This document shows positions 41,500 to 49,991 of a stretch of 64,000 bases of DNA, piece by piece. Every line of letters begins with the position of its first letter. Position 1 is the stretch's first letter. The position numbers were made by a program, and so were the translations under genes. This DNA comes from JADGGV01 sp035715725 (GTDB lineage: Bacteria; Gemmatimonadota; Gemmatimonadetes; Longimicrobiales; RSA9). The notes beneath the pieces are model-generated. The model did not search any database, had not been told where the DNA came from, and saw only the letters and a list, made by a program, of their open reading frames with translations. The DNA lies in NCBI GenBank assembly GCA_035715725.1, contig DASTKT010000096.1, forward strand, positions 8,789 through 72,788. Reading direction: 5' to 3'.

Positions 41500-42447
41500 A
41501 TGGCGGCGTTCACCCCGACGGAGTGGATCTGGCGCGACGGCGAGTGGGTCCGCTGGGAGCAGGCGACGATCCACGTGCTGAGCCACGTGGTCCATTACGG
41601 GTCCGCGATCTTCGAGGGCATCCGGTGCTACGGCACGCCCGAGGGCCCGGCGATCTTCCGGCTGCAGGACCATGTCCGGCGCTTCGCGGATTCCGCGAAG
41701 ATCTACCGGATGGAGGTGCCGGACGCGGCCACGATGATGGCGGCGTGCAAGGAGGTGGTCGTCCGCAACGAGCTGGACACCTGCTACCTCCGCCCGATCG
41801 CGCTTCGCGGCTATGGCGCTCCGGGCGTGAACCCGCTCAACTCGCCGGTGGAGACGTTCGTGATCTGCTGGCCGTGGGGCGCATACCTGGGCGACGAGGG
41901 GCTGAACCGGGGCGTGGATGCCTGCGTGGCGAGCTGGCAGCGGCCCTACCCGAACACCTATCCGGCGGTGGCGAAGGCGGGCGGCAACTACCTGAACGGC
42001 CAGCTCCTGAAGATGGAAGCGCAGATCAACGGGTACGCCGAAGGGATCGCGCTCGGGCCGGGCGGGCTGGTGAGCGAAGGGAGCGGGCAGAACGTCTTCC
42101 TCGTGCGCGACGGCGTCCTCATCACGCCCGCGGTGGACGGCACGTTCCTGCACGGCATCACGCGGGACGCGGTGATCACGCTGGCGCACGACCTCGACAT
42201 CCCGGTGCGGGAGGATGCGGTCCCGCGCGAGATGCTGTACGTGGCGGACGAGGCATTCTTCGCCGGCACGGCGGTCGAGATCACGCCGATCCGGAGCGTC
42301 GACCGGATCCCCGTGGGTGACGGCACGGTCGGGCCGATCACGCGCCGGTTGCAGGAGCGCTTCCTGGGCGTGGCCCGCGGCACCGTCCCGGACCTGCACG
42401 GCTGGCTCACGCCGGTGCGCGAGGCGCGCGCGCCGGCGGGCGTCTAG
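41500..42447 (+). CDS. ilvE: Branched-chain amino-acid aminotransferase
   Basis: A 315-residue fold-type IV PLP enzyme catalysing the last step of Leu/Ile/Val synthesis. ATG 41500 has GAGGAGGAAG just upstream. Marks are VVHYGSAIFEGIRCY, FRLQDHVRRFADSAK, the PLP-lysine region YPAVAKAGGNYLNGQL, GLVSEGSGQNVFLVRDG and GTAVEITPI. The length is right for the family. The upstream gap of 120 bases shows no clear leader peptide or T-box. Confidence 0.95.
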   Translation: MAAFTPTEWIWRDGEWVRWEQATIHVLSHVVHYGSAIFEGIRCYGTPEGPAIFRLQDHVRRFADSAKIYRMEVPDAATMMAACKEVVVRNELDTCYLRPIALRGYGAPGVNPLNSPVETFVICWPWGAYLGDEGLNRGVDACVASWQRPYPNTYPAVAKAGGNYLNGQLLKMEAQINGYAEGIALGPGGLVSEGSGQNVFLVRDGVLITPAVDGTFLHGITRDAVITLAHDLDIPVREDAVPREMLYVADEAFFAGTAVEITPIRSVDRIPVGDGTVGPITRRLQERFLGVARGTVPDLHGWLTPVREARAPAGV

Positions 42448-42469
42448 GTGCGGCGCGGCGGCGGGGCCC

Positions 42470-43720
42470 TCAGCCCGGGCCCGCCGCCCCCTCGTTCCGG
42501 ACGAGCAGCGGCAGGGCGAGCGCCGCGACGAGGGCCAGGCCCGCCCCCGTCAGGAACGCGGCCTCCGGGCCGAGATGCTGCCAGATCTCGCCGAACAGCA
42601 GGCTCGCCGGCAGCGCCGCTATTCCCACGGCGAAGTGGTACGCGCCAAACGCCGTGCCCCGCGCTTCGGCCGGCGCGAGCCGCACGACGAGAAGCTTCTC
42701 CGGCGCCTCCGTCAGCCCGAAGTAGAGGCCGTAGAAGAGGAACAGCGCCCACGCCTGCCACGCTTCCGCGGCGAACGCGAAAGCCGCGTAGGTCGCCGCG
42801 TACGCCAGCCAGCCGCCGACGATCGCCCGGCGCGGCCCCACCCGGTCCGCCAGGTTCCCGCCCACCACGCTCCAGACCATCTTGCTCACGTGGAAGGCCG
42901 CCCAGAGGATCGGGATCAGGGCCATGGCGACGCCGAGCTGCTGCGCGCGGAGCAGCAGGAACGCGTCCGACGCGTTCCCCAGCGTGAAGAGCACGACGAC
43001 CGCCATGTAGCGGCGGAACGTGCCACCGAGGTCGCGGATGCCGGCCTTCGCGGCCGGCGCGGCGCGCCGGTCCGCCGGCGGCGCCGCGCGCGGCTCCGGC
43101 GTCGAGCCGGGTTTCGCGCCGGCCGCGAGCGCCGGACTCTCCCGGACGCGCCATGCGAGGAGCGCGACGGCCACCAGGCCGGGGAGCGCCGCCAGCGCGA
43201 AGACCAGCCGCAGGCGCCCCGGTAGGAGGAGCAGCAGCGCCGACGCGAGCAGCGGCCCGACGACGGCGCCGGCATGGTCCGCCGCGCGGTGGATCCCGAA
43301 CGCTGCTCCGCGCCTCGCCGGCACGACCGACTCGGCCAGCAGCGCATCCCGCGGCGCCGTGCGCACGCCCTTCCCGACCCGGTCCGCGAAGCGGATGATC
43401 AGTACCTGCCACGCCGCGCGTGCCACCGCGATGAACGGCCGGGCCAGCGTCGCGATGGTGTAGCCCCACACCGCGAGCGCCTTGCGCTTCCCCACCCGGT
43501 CCGAGATCCAGCCGCTGGCGAGCTTGACGAGGCTCGCCGTCGCCTCGGCGACGCCCTCGATCAACCCGAGGAACGCCGGGCCGGCGCCGAGCTGGAGGAT
43601 GAACGCGGGGAGCAGCGGATAGATCATCTCGCTGGCGGCGTCGTTCAGGAACGAAACGACGCTGAGCCACAGGACGTTGCCGCGCAGCAGCTCGCGGCTC
43701 GGGGAGCGGTTCGCGGCCAT
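42470..43720 (-). CDS. MFS transporter
   Basis: A 416-residue transporter with about 12 membrane segments and a central charged loop (RESPALAAGAKPGSTPEPRA to AGIRDLGGTFRR). MFS signatures are LASGWISDRVGKRKALAVWG between segments 2 and 3, and FADRVGKGVRTAPRDALLAES. This second motif is shared with a subgroup of uncharacterised MFS proteins. The start at 43720 follows from the first membrane segment. Substrate is unknown. Confidence 0.9.
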   Translation of the reverse strand: MAANRSPSRELLRGNVLWLSVVSFLNDAASEMIYPLLPAFILQLGAGPAFLGLIEGVAEATASLVKLASGWISDRVGKRKALAVWGYTIATLARPFIAVARAAWQVLIIRFADRVGKGVRTAPRDALLAESVVPARRGAAFGIHRAADHAGAVVGPLLASALLLLLPGRLRLVFALAALPGLVAVALLAWRVRESPALAAGAKPGSTPEPRAAPPADRRAAPAAKAGIRDLGGTFRRYMAVVVLFTLGNASDAFLLLRAQQLGVAMALIPILWAAFHVSKMVWSVVGGNLADRVGPRRAIVGGWLAYAATYAAFAFAAEAWQAWALFLFYGLYFGLTEAPEKLLVVRLAPAEARGTAFGAYHFAVGIAALPASLLFGEIWQHLGPEAAFLTGAGLALVAALALPLLVRNEGAAGPG

Positions 43721-43781
43721 CAGCGCGAAGGTGGCGCGGGGGTGTGGAGCGGGCGACCTTCGGATGGGGGCAAATGGCTGA

Positions 43782-43808
43782 TTTGTAAGCACTTCGGGCC
43801 AGCGTCAA
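43782..43808 (-). promoter_or_regulatory. Candidate promoter of the MFS gene
   Basis: On the minus strand TTGACG (complement of 43803-43808) and TACAAA (complement of 43782-43787) with a short 15-base spacer. The predicted start is near 43775. Confidence 0.4.
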
Positions 43809-43897
43809 CCGGGCGCGATACTTGCCACTCTCGCCTTCCGCCGGGAGCGGGCAGGACGCCCGAGCCCGCTGGTGCGGCCGCGGATCCGGGAGGAGCT

Positions 43898-44347
43898 ATG
43901 CGGCGGTTGACGATAGAGGCGGTGGTGGCGGTCATGGCGCTGGCTCTGCCCGGAACGATACGGGCGCAGGCCCCGTCTGACGAGATCCCGGTCTGCCGGG
44001 CGACGTTGAATGGCACGGAGCTGACGACCCTGGTCCAATTTCGCGACGGTTACACGGTCGAAGGGCCGTGGCACGTGACGACGCCGCAAGCGGCGTCGCT
44101 CGAGGACGGCGGAGCGGGGATCGCGTTCGGCGCCACGCTCGACCGGATCGTGGAGGTCGATCCGGTGAGCGGGAAGCGGGAGGCGACGCCGTTTCCGAGC
44201 CCTCTCGAGGTCACGTTCGAGGGTCACGACCGCGACGAGCTCATCTCGCGTGCGGCGCAGGTCTGGTGCCTGAGCGTCTGGAAGGCACGGCAGGAGTCGC
44301 CGAAACCGGTGCTGAGCGACCGCTCCCTGTCGAAGACCACGCTGTAG
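43898..44347 (+). CDS. Hypothetical secreted protein
   Basis: A 149-residue protein with a signal peptide (about 1-24, cleavage after IRAQA) and GGAGGAG before the ATG. The mature part has two Cys (VCRATLNG, VWCLSVWK) and a beta-rich FRDGYTVEGPW segment. No family recognised. A strong stem-loop follows, so it is a single-gene transcript. Confidence 0.6.
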   Translation: MRRLTIEAVVAVMALALPGTIRAQAPSDEIPVCRATLNGTELTTLVQFRDGYTVEGPWHVTTPQAASLEDGGAGIAFGATLDRIVEVDPVSGKREATPFPSPLEVTFEGHDRDELISRAAQVWCLSVWKARQESPKPVLSDRSLSKTTL

Positions 44348-44399
44348 CGCGCGAGGAGCGGGGATAGTAGGCGAACGAGGAAGGGCGGGGTAGAGGTGG

Positions 44400-44436
44400 G
44401 GCGCCCCGGGGCCGCTGTCGGCGGTCCCGGGGCGCC
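44400..44436. terminator. Stem-loop terminator after 43898-44347
   Basis: Arms of 15 bases (GGCGCCCCGGGGCCG and CGGTCCCGGGGCGCC, one wobble) with a 7-base loop, followed by ACTACTTT. It lies 53 bases after the stop and 15 bases before the next start. Confidence 0.6.
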
Positions 44437-44450
44437 ACTACTTTGGGCCC

Positions 44451-46481
44451 ATGTCCTCAACTTCTGGGCTGAGCGCGCGGGCCCGCCGCGTTCTCCTGGC
44501 CGCGGCCGAGGCGCTGGCGGGCGGGCCGGCCGGGGAGGAGGTCGCCCGGGCGGCGGAGGCGTTGGTCCGGCGGCTGCCCGCGGCGGACCGGCGCCAGCTG
44601 GGCGTGCTCCTCGAGGCGGTCCGGCTGGCGCCGCTGGCGCACGGCCGGCTCGCGACGTTCCCGGCGTTGTCGCCGGCGGACCGGGAGGTGGTGCTCCGGA
44701 GTTGGGCGGAGAGCGCCGTCCCCATGTTGAGGCAGGGCGCAACGGCGCTGCGCGCGCTGGCACTGCTGGCGTACTACGGGCGCGAGGAGGAGGGCGCGGA
44801 GCTCGGCTACGACGGGCCGTGGCTGGGGCGGGTGCCCGTGGCGGTGCTGCCGGCGCCGCCGCTGAGCCCGGCGGGCGTGGCGGGGCGGCCGATGCCGGCG
44901 GGACGCGGGCGGGGTGGCGCCGAGGCTGCGCCGGGGGGCCCTGCTCCGGCGCGGGCCGGCCTGGCGGCCGGCGTGCACGCCGCCGGGCGGTACCCGGCGG
45001 ATCTGCGGCTGCGCGCCGAGGTGTGCGTCATCGGCACGGGCGCCGGCGGCGCGGCGGCGCTGGCGCGCCTGGCCGGCGCGCGCGACGTCGTCGCCGTTGA
45101 GGCCGGTTCACATGCGCAGGCCCGCGACTTCACGCAGCGCGAGCTGGAGATGCTCGCGCTGCTGTACCAGGAGGCGGGGCTCCGGGCCACGGCCGACAAG
45201 GCCATCGGCATCCTTCAGGGGCGGGGCGTGGGCGGCTCGACGCTGCACAACACGGGGCTCGTCTACCCGACGCCGCGCGGGATCGCCGAGCGGTGGCGCC
45301 GGGAGCACGGCTTGCCACTGGACGACGCCGACCTCGAGCGGCGCACGGCGGCCGTGCTCGAGACGCTCGCGGCCGTGCCGATCCCCGAGGCGCGCATCAA
45401 CCCGAACAACGCGGTGGTGCGCCGCGGCGCGGAGGCGCTCGGCTGGCGCTACCGCGTGCCGCTCCACAACCGCGTGGAGTGCTCCGGCTGCGGCTACTGC
45501 ATGCTGGGGTGCGCGTACAACCGGAAGAGCAACGCGTCGCTGACGTACCTGCCGCGGGCCGTCGCGGCGGGCGCGCGCGTGCTGGCGGATGCGCGGGCGG
45601 TGCGCATCGAGGGCCGTGCCGGCGCGCGCCGGGTGGTGTGCGAGCGGCTGGACGGCGCGGGAAAGGTCGTCGGGCGGGCGGTCGTCGAGGCGCCCGTCGT
45701 GGTCGTGGCCGCCGGAGCGCTGGACACACCGGCGCTGCTGCGGCGGAGCAGGCTCGGCAACGGCCGCGTCGGCCGCGGGCTGCGGCTGCACCCCGCGGCG
45801 CTCGTGCACGCGGAGTTCGCCGAGCCGATCGAGGCCTGGCGCGGGCTGCCGCAGTCGGTGCTCGTCGAGGAGTTCGCGTCGTTCATGGACGATGGCTACG
45901 GCGGCTTCATCTTCATCCCGAGCGCCGGGAACTGGCCGGGGCTGACGGCCGTGGCGGCCGCGGGAATGGGCGAGGCGCACCGGCGCCTGATGCGCCAGTT
46001 GCCGCGCATCGCCGCGGCGGCGGTGCTGTTGCACGACGAGACGGAGGGGCGCGTCCGCGCCGCCGCCGACGGACGTCCGCTCGCCGAGTACTGGCCCGGC
46101 CGGCCCGATCTGGCGGAGCTGCGGCGGGGCATCGAGGCGCTCGCCCGGCTGTACCTCGCCGCGGGCGCCGAGCGGGTGCACCTGCCGTTCGCCGCGGCGG
46201 CGCCGGTCGCCTCCGAGGCCGAGCTGCGCGCCGAGCTGTCGCGGCGCGTGGCCGCGCCGCACCGGCTGACGCTCAACTCCGTGCACCCGCAGGGGAGCTG
46301 CGCGCTGGGTGTGGACCCGCACCGCAGCGCGACGGATCCGTACGGCGAGGTCCGGGGGGCGCCCGGCGTGTTCGTGGCGGACGCGTCGCTCTTCCCGACC
46401 TCGGTGGGTGTGCCGCCGCAGGTCTCCATCATGATGCTGGCGGACGCGGTGGCCGAACGGGTGCTGGAGTCCGGCTCGTGA
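44451..46481 (+). CDS. GMC-type FAD oxidoreductase with Fe-S-like cysteine motif
   Basis: A 676-residue flavoprotein resembling long-chain alcohol oxidases. The N-terminal about 110 residues are helical, like the gluconate-dehydrogenase-subunit-3-type region. The FAD motif is VCVIGTGAGGAAALARL (from 191). A C-x2-C-x2-C-x3-C set at C344/C347/C350/C354 (CSGCGYCMLGC) has ferredoxin-like spacing. The C-terminal NSVHPQGSCALG and PTSVGVPPQVSIMML carry the GMC active-site His and Asn/Gln positions. It may oxidise alcohols or hydroxy compounds. Its stop overlaps the PLP enzyme start as GTGA. Confidence 0.82.
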   Translation: MSSTSGLSARARRVLLAAAEALAGGPAGEEVARAAEALVRRLPAADRRQLGVLLEAVRLAPLAHGRLATFPALSPADREVVLRSWAESAVPMLRQGATALRALALLAYYGREEEGAELGYDGPWLGRVPVAVLPAPPLSPAGVAGRPMPAGRGRGGAEAAPGGPAPARAGLAAGVHAAGRYPADLRLRAEVCVIGTGAGGAAALARLAGARDVVAVEAGSHAQARDFTQRELEMLALLYQEAGLRATADKAIGILQGRGVGGSTLHNTGLVYPTPRGIAERWRREHGLPLDDADLERRTAAVLETLAAVPIPEARINPNNAVVRRGAEALGWRYRVPLHNRVECSGCGYCMLGCAYNRKSNASLTYLPRAVAAGARVLADARAVRIEGRAGARRVVCERLDGAGKVVGRAVVEAPVVVVAAGALDTPALLRRSRLGNGRVGRGLRLHPAALVHAEFAEPIEAWRGLPQSVLVEEFASFMDDGYGGFIFIPSAGNWPGLTAVAAAGMGEAHRRLMRQLPRIAAAAVLLHDETEGRVRAAADGRPLAEYWPGRPDLAELRRGIEALARLYLAAGAERVHLPFAAAAPVASEAELRAELSRRVAAPHRLTLNSVHPQGSCALGVDPHRSATDPYGEVRGAPGVFVADASLFPTSVGVPPQVSIMMLADAVAERVLESGS

Positions 46482-47527
46482 GCGGCGGCTCGGCGCTGTT
46501 CCGGCGGTTCCCCCGCCTGGAGGGGCGGATCGCGTGGACGCCGCTCGGCCGCTTCCCCACGCCGGTGCAGGAGCTTCCGGTCGGCGGCGGCCATGCCTGG
46601 ATCAAGCGGGACGACCTCTCCGGCGAGGAGTACGGCGGCAACAAGGTGCGCAAGCTGGAGTTCCTGCTGGCCGATGCGCGCCAGGCCGGCGCCTCGCGGC
46701 TGGTCACGGCCGGCGCCATGGGCTCGCACCACGCGCTGGCCACCGCCGTCTACGCGCGGCGGCTCGGCCTCGAGGCGACGCTCGTGCTCTTCCCCCAGCC
46801 GCTGACGCCGCACGCGCGGCGGGTGCTCCTCACGGACGTCGCCCTGGGCGCGGAGCTGCGCTTCACCCGGCGGATGGAGTTCGTCCCCGGCGCGCTGCTC
46901 GCCGCGCGCTGGGCGCACCGGCGGGAGGGCGCCTACGCCGTGGCGCCCGGCGGCTCCGACGCGCGGGGCACGCTGGGCTACGTCGCCGCGGCGCTCGAGC
47001 TGGCGGAGCAGGTGGCGGCCGGGGAGGCGCCGCGGCCGGAGGTGGTGCACGTCGCCGCCGGCACGCTGGGGACGGCGGCCGGGCTCGCGATCGGGCTCGC
47101 GCTGGCCGGCCTGGACACCACGGTCGCGGCGACGCGCATCACCGGGCGCATCGTGACGAACGAGCGGACGCTGGCCCGGCTCGTCCGCGGCGCGCTCGCG
47201 CTGCTCGAGCCGGGCGGCGTGCGGCTGGATCCGGCCGAAGCGCTCCGCCGCGTCGAGCTCCGCCACGGCCAGATCGGCGCCGGCTACGGGCAGGAAACGG
47301 AGGCGGGCCGCCGGGCGACGTCGCTCTTCGAGGAGGTCGGGCTCCGCCTCGACCCGACGTACACGGCCAAGGCCGCGGCGGAACTCCTGGCGGACCCACC
47401 CGGGCCGGAGCGGCCCACGCTCTTCTGGCACACGCTGAGCGCGACGGAGCCGGCGCTCCGGGCGCCGGAGGCGGAGCTCGAGGCGCGGCTCCCGGAACCG
47501 TTCCGCCGCTGGCTCCGCGGCGACTGA
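46478..47527 (+). CDS. PLP enzyme of the ACC deaminase / D-cysteine desulfhydrase family
   Basis: A 349-residue fold-type II PLP enzyme starting with GTG within the GMC stop (46478-46481). The PLP lysine is in YGGNKVRKLEFLLADA (K56). Other marks are ITAGAMGSHHALATAVYAR-like (here VTAGAMGSHHALATAVYAR) and VAAGTLGTAAGLAIGL for phosphate binding. The family includes ACC deaminase and D-cysteine desulfhydrase; the substrate cannot be decided here. Coupling to the GMC gene may reflect a shared pathway. Confidence 0.85.
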   Translation: MSGGSALFRRFPRLEGRIAWTPLGRFPTPVQELPVGGGHAWIKRDDLSGEEYGGNKVRKLEFLLADARQAGASRLVTAGAMGSHHALATAVYARRLGLEATLVLFPQPLTPHARRVLLTDVALGAELRFTRRMEFVPGALLAARWAHRREGAYAVAPGGSDARGTLGYVAAALELAEQVAAGEAPRPEVVHVAAGTLGTAAGLAIGLALAGLDTTVAATRITGRIVTNERTLARLVRGALALLEPGGVRLDPAEALRRVELRHGQIGAGYGQETEAGRRATSLFEEVGLRLDPTYTAKAAAELLADPPGPERPTLFWHTLSATEPALRAPEAELEARLPEPFRRWLRGD

Positions 47528-47670
47528 GCCTTCCCCGGATGGCCGGATACTTGCGGCCGGCCGATGCCCGAAAACTCCCGGCGCGCGCGCGGCCGCCGCT
47601 CCCTCCGGACGGGAGCCTCGGCCGCGTTCGCGTGCCCGGACGGCTCGCCCCGCATCGACGGAGTCGGACC

Positions 47671-49899
47671 ATGTCTCTGCCGCTGGCCCCTCGGCTCGCG
47701 CTGGGATTGGCGCTGGTGGTGGCGGGGGGGTGCGCCTCCCGCGCGCCGCGGCCGCAGGCGCCGCAACCCGCCGCGGCGGTCGCCGCGCCGCCGGAGCTGC
47801 AGCCGCCGCCCGAGGTGGTCCGCCTGGCCCAGAAGCTGAAGCCCACCGGGCTGGAGCTCGGGACCATGTGGACGTTCGAGGACCCGCCGCTGGCCTACTG
47901 GCAGAAGCGGTACGGCTTCCAGGCGACGCCGCAGTGGCTCGAGCACGTGCGCCTCTCGTCCGTCCGCTTCGCCAACTACTGCTCGGCCTCGTTCGTCTCG
48001 CCCGCCGGGCTGGTCATGACGAACCACCACTGTGGGCGCGAGTGCATCGAGGCGCAGTCGACGCCCGGTCACGACTACGTCGAGAGCGGCTTCTACGCCG
48101 CGACTCGGGCGGAGGAGCGGGTCTGTCCGGGCGTCTACCTCGACCAGCTCGTCTCCATCCAGGACGTGACGCAGCGCGTGGCCGGCGCCGCGGCGGCCGG
48201 CGCGTCCGACGCCGCGCGGGCCGCCGCCGTCGACTCGGCGTCGGCGCGGATCCAGCGCGAATGCGAGCAGCAGACGAAGCTCGTCTGCCAGGTCGTGCCG
48301 CTCTACCACGGCGGGCAGTACCACCTGTACCGCTACAAGCGATTCCAGCCGGTGAAGCTCGTCTTCGCGCCGGAGCTGCAGGCGGGGTTCTTCGGCGGCG
48401 ACCCAGACAACTTCACGTACCCCCGCTACGCGCTCGACGTGACGTTCGTCCGGGCGTACGAGGCGGACGGGACGACGCCGGTGAACACGACCAACTACTT
48501 CCAGTGGGATGCGGGCGGTCCGACCGATGGCGAGCTGGTGTTCACCGTCGGTAACCCGGCGAGCACGAGCCGGCTGATCACGGTGGCGCAACTGATGTAC
48601 GAGCGGGCCTACCGGCACCCATTCTACATCGCGTACCTCGAGGCGCAGCGGCGCTACCTGCAGGAGATGGCGCGGCGGAACCCACAGACGGCCCAGAAGG
48701 TCCGGCAGGACCTGTTCGAGGTGGAAAACAGCCTGAAGGCGTACCGCGGCGAGATGGCCGGGCTGCTGGACACGCTGCTGCTGGCGCGGAAGGTGGCGTG
48801 GCAGACGGACTTCGAGCGGCGGCTGAACGCGGATACGCTGCTCCGGGCGCGCTTCGGGGACGTGTTCCGCCAGATGGCGGACCTCCAGGCGCAGAAGCTG
48901 AGGCTCAGCCCGGAGCTGAACCTGAGCAACCCGAACCTCTTCCCCGAGCCGCACGTACAGGTGGCGGCGACGCTCGTCCGGCTCGTCCACGAGCGCTCGC
49001 TCCCCGAGGCCCAGCGCTCGGCGGAGTTCCAGAACGGCAAGCTCCAGCAGCTCACGACGCAACTCGAGGGCGACCTGCCGCTGGACACCGCGCTCAGCCG
49101 GGGGCTGCTCGCGGCGCGCCTGCGCCTGATGCAGCAATTCCTCCCGCCGGACGACCCGCTGCTGCGCCAGGCGATCGCGGCGGGCGAGGCGCCGGACGCC
49201 GCGGCCCGGCGGCTGGTCGCGTCGACGCGCGTCGGCGATACCGCGTTCCGGCGTGCCCTGCTGCAGGCGGGCCAGCCGGCCGTGGACACCACCAGCGACC
49301 CGCTGATCCGGCTCGTGCGCGCGATGTTCGCGAACGCGCGCTCGCTCCAGCCGCGCTGGGACTCGCTCGCGGCGCGCCAGGAGGTGCTGAACGCGCGGCT
49401 AGCGCAGGCGCTCTTCGCCGCCTACGGCACGTCGGTGCCGCCGGACGCGACGTTCACGCCGCGCATCAGCGACGGCCTGGTCCGCGGCTACCCGTACAAC
49501 GGCACGCTGGCTCCGCCGGTGACGACGATCTACGGGCTGTACGCCCGCTCTGCGGAGTTCGGCAACCGGATGCCGTTCACGCTGCCGACGAGTTTCGCGC
49601 AGCAGCGCGCCGCGGTCGACCTGGGGAAGGCGCTGAACCTGGTCTCCACGAACGACATCAGCGGCGGGAACAGCGGCAGCCCGCTCGTCGACCACGACGG
49701 CCGCGTCGTCGGGCTGGTCTTCGACAGCAACATCGAGGCGCTGCCGCACCAGTTCCTCTTCGGCTCGGAGAGCGGGCGCACCGTCGCCGTGCACACGGCG
49801 GGGATCGGCGAGGCGCTCCGGAGCGTGTACCACGCCGACGCGTTGCTCCGCGAGCTGCTCGGCCAGCCGCCGGCGCCGGCGGCGGCGCCGCCCCGCTGA
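47671..49899 (+). CDS. S46 family dipeptidyl peptidase (DPP7/DPP11-like)
   Basis: A 742-residue periplasmic or outer-membrane-associated serine peptidase. It has a signal peptide with a possible lipobox (VVAGGC). The catalytic His is in MTNHHCGREC (H119/H120), the Asp region is DNFTYPRYALDV, and the catalytic Ser is in SGGNSGSP (S668). The 18th residue after it, which is Gly in DPP7 and Arg in DPP11, reads Ser in GLVFDSNIEA. The enzyme releases dipeptides from oligopeptides. Start ATG 47671 gives the only good leader. An M20 peptidase gene follows. Confidence 0.93.
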   Translation: MSLPLAPRLALGLALVVAGGCASRAPRPQAPQPAAAVAAPPELQPPPEVVRLAQKLKPTGLELGTMWTFEDPPLAYWQKRYGFQATPQWLEHVRLSSVRFANYCSASFVSPAGLVMTNHHCGRECIEAQSTPGHDYVESGFYAATRAEERVCPGVYLDQLVSIQDVTQRVAGAAAAGASDAARAAAVDSASARIQRECEQQTKLVCQVVPLYHGGQYHLYRYKRFQPVKLVFAPELQAGFFGGDPDNFTYPRYALDVTFVRAYEADGTTPVNTTNYFQWDAGGPTDGELVFTVGNPASTSRLITVAQLMYERAYRHPFYIAYLEAQRRYLQEMARRNPQTAQKVRQDLFEVENSLKAYRGEMAGLLDTLLLARKVAWQTDFERRLNADTLLRARFGDVFRQMADLQAQKLRLSPELNLSNPNLFPEPHVQVAATLVRLVHERSLPEAQRSAEFQNGKLQQLTTQLEGDLPLDTALSRGLLAARLRLMQQFLPPDDPLLRQAIAAGEAPDAAARRLVASTRVGDTAFRRALLQAGQPAVDTTSDPLIRLVRAMFANARSLQPRWDSLAARQEVLNARLAQALFAAYGTSVPPDATFTPRISDGLVRGYPYNGTLAPPVTTIYGLYARSAEFGNRMPFTLPTSFAQQRAAVDLGKALNLVSTNDISGGNSGSPLVDHDGRVVGLVFDSNIEALPHQFLFGSESGRTVAVHTAGIGEALRSVYHADALLRELLGQPPAPAAAPPR

Positions 49900-49900
49900 C

Positions 49901-49929
49901 TTGACGGGACCGGGAGCGCACCGGAGGTT
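49901..49929 (+). promoter_or_regulatory. Possible promoter of the M20 gene
   Basis: TTGACG at 49901-49906, 17-base spacer, GAGGTT at 49924-49929. The -10 is poor; the element directly follows the S46 stop. Confidence 0.3.
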
Positions 49930-49991
49930 ACGCGACTCGCCCCGTTCTGCGGGGCGCCGGGCACCACCTGGACGATCGCGCAGGGGGGAGC

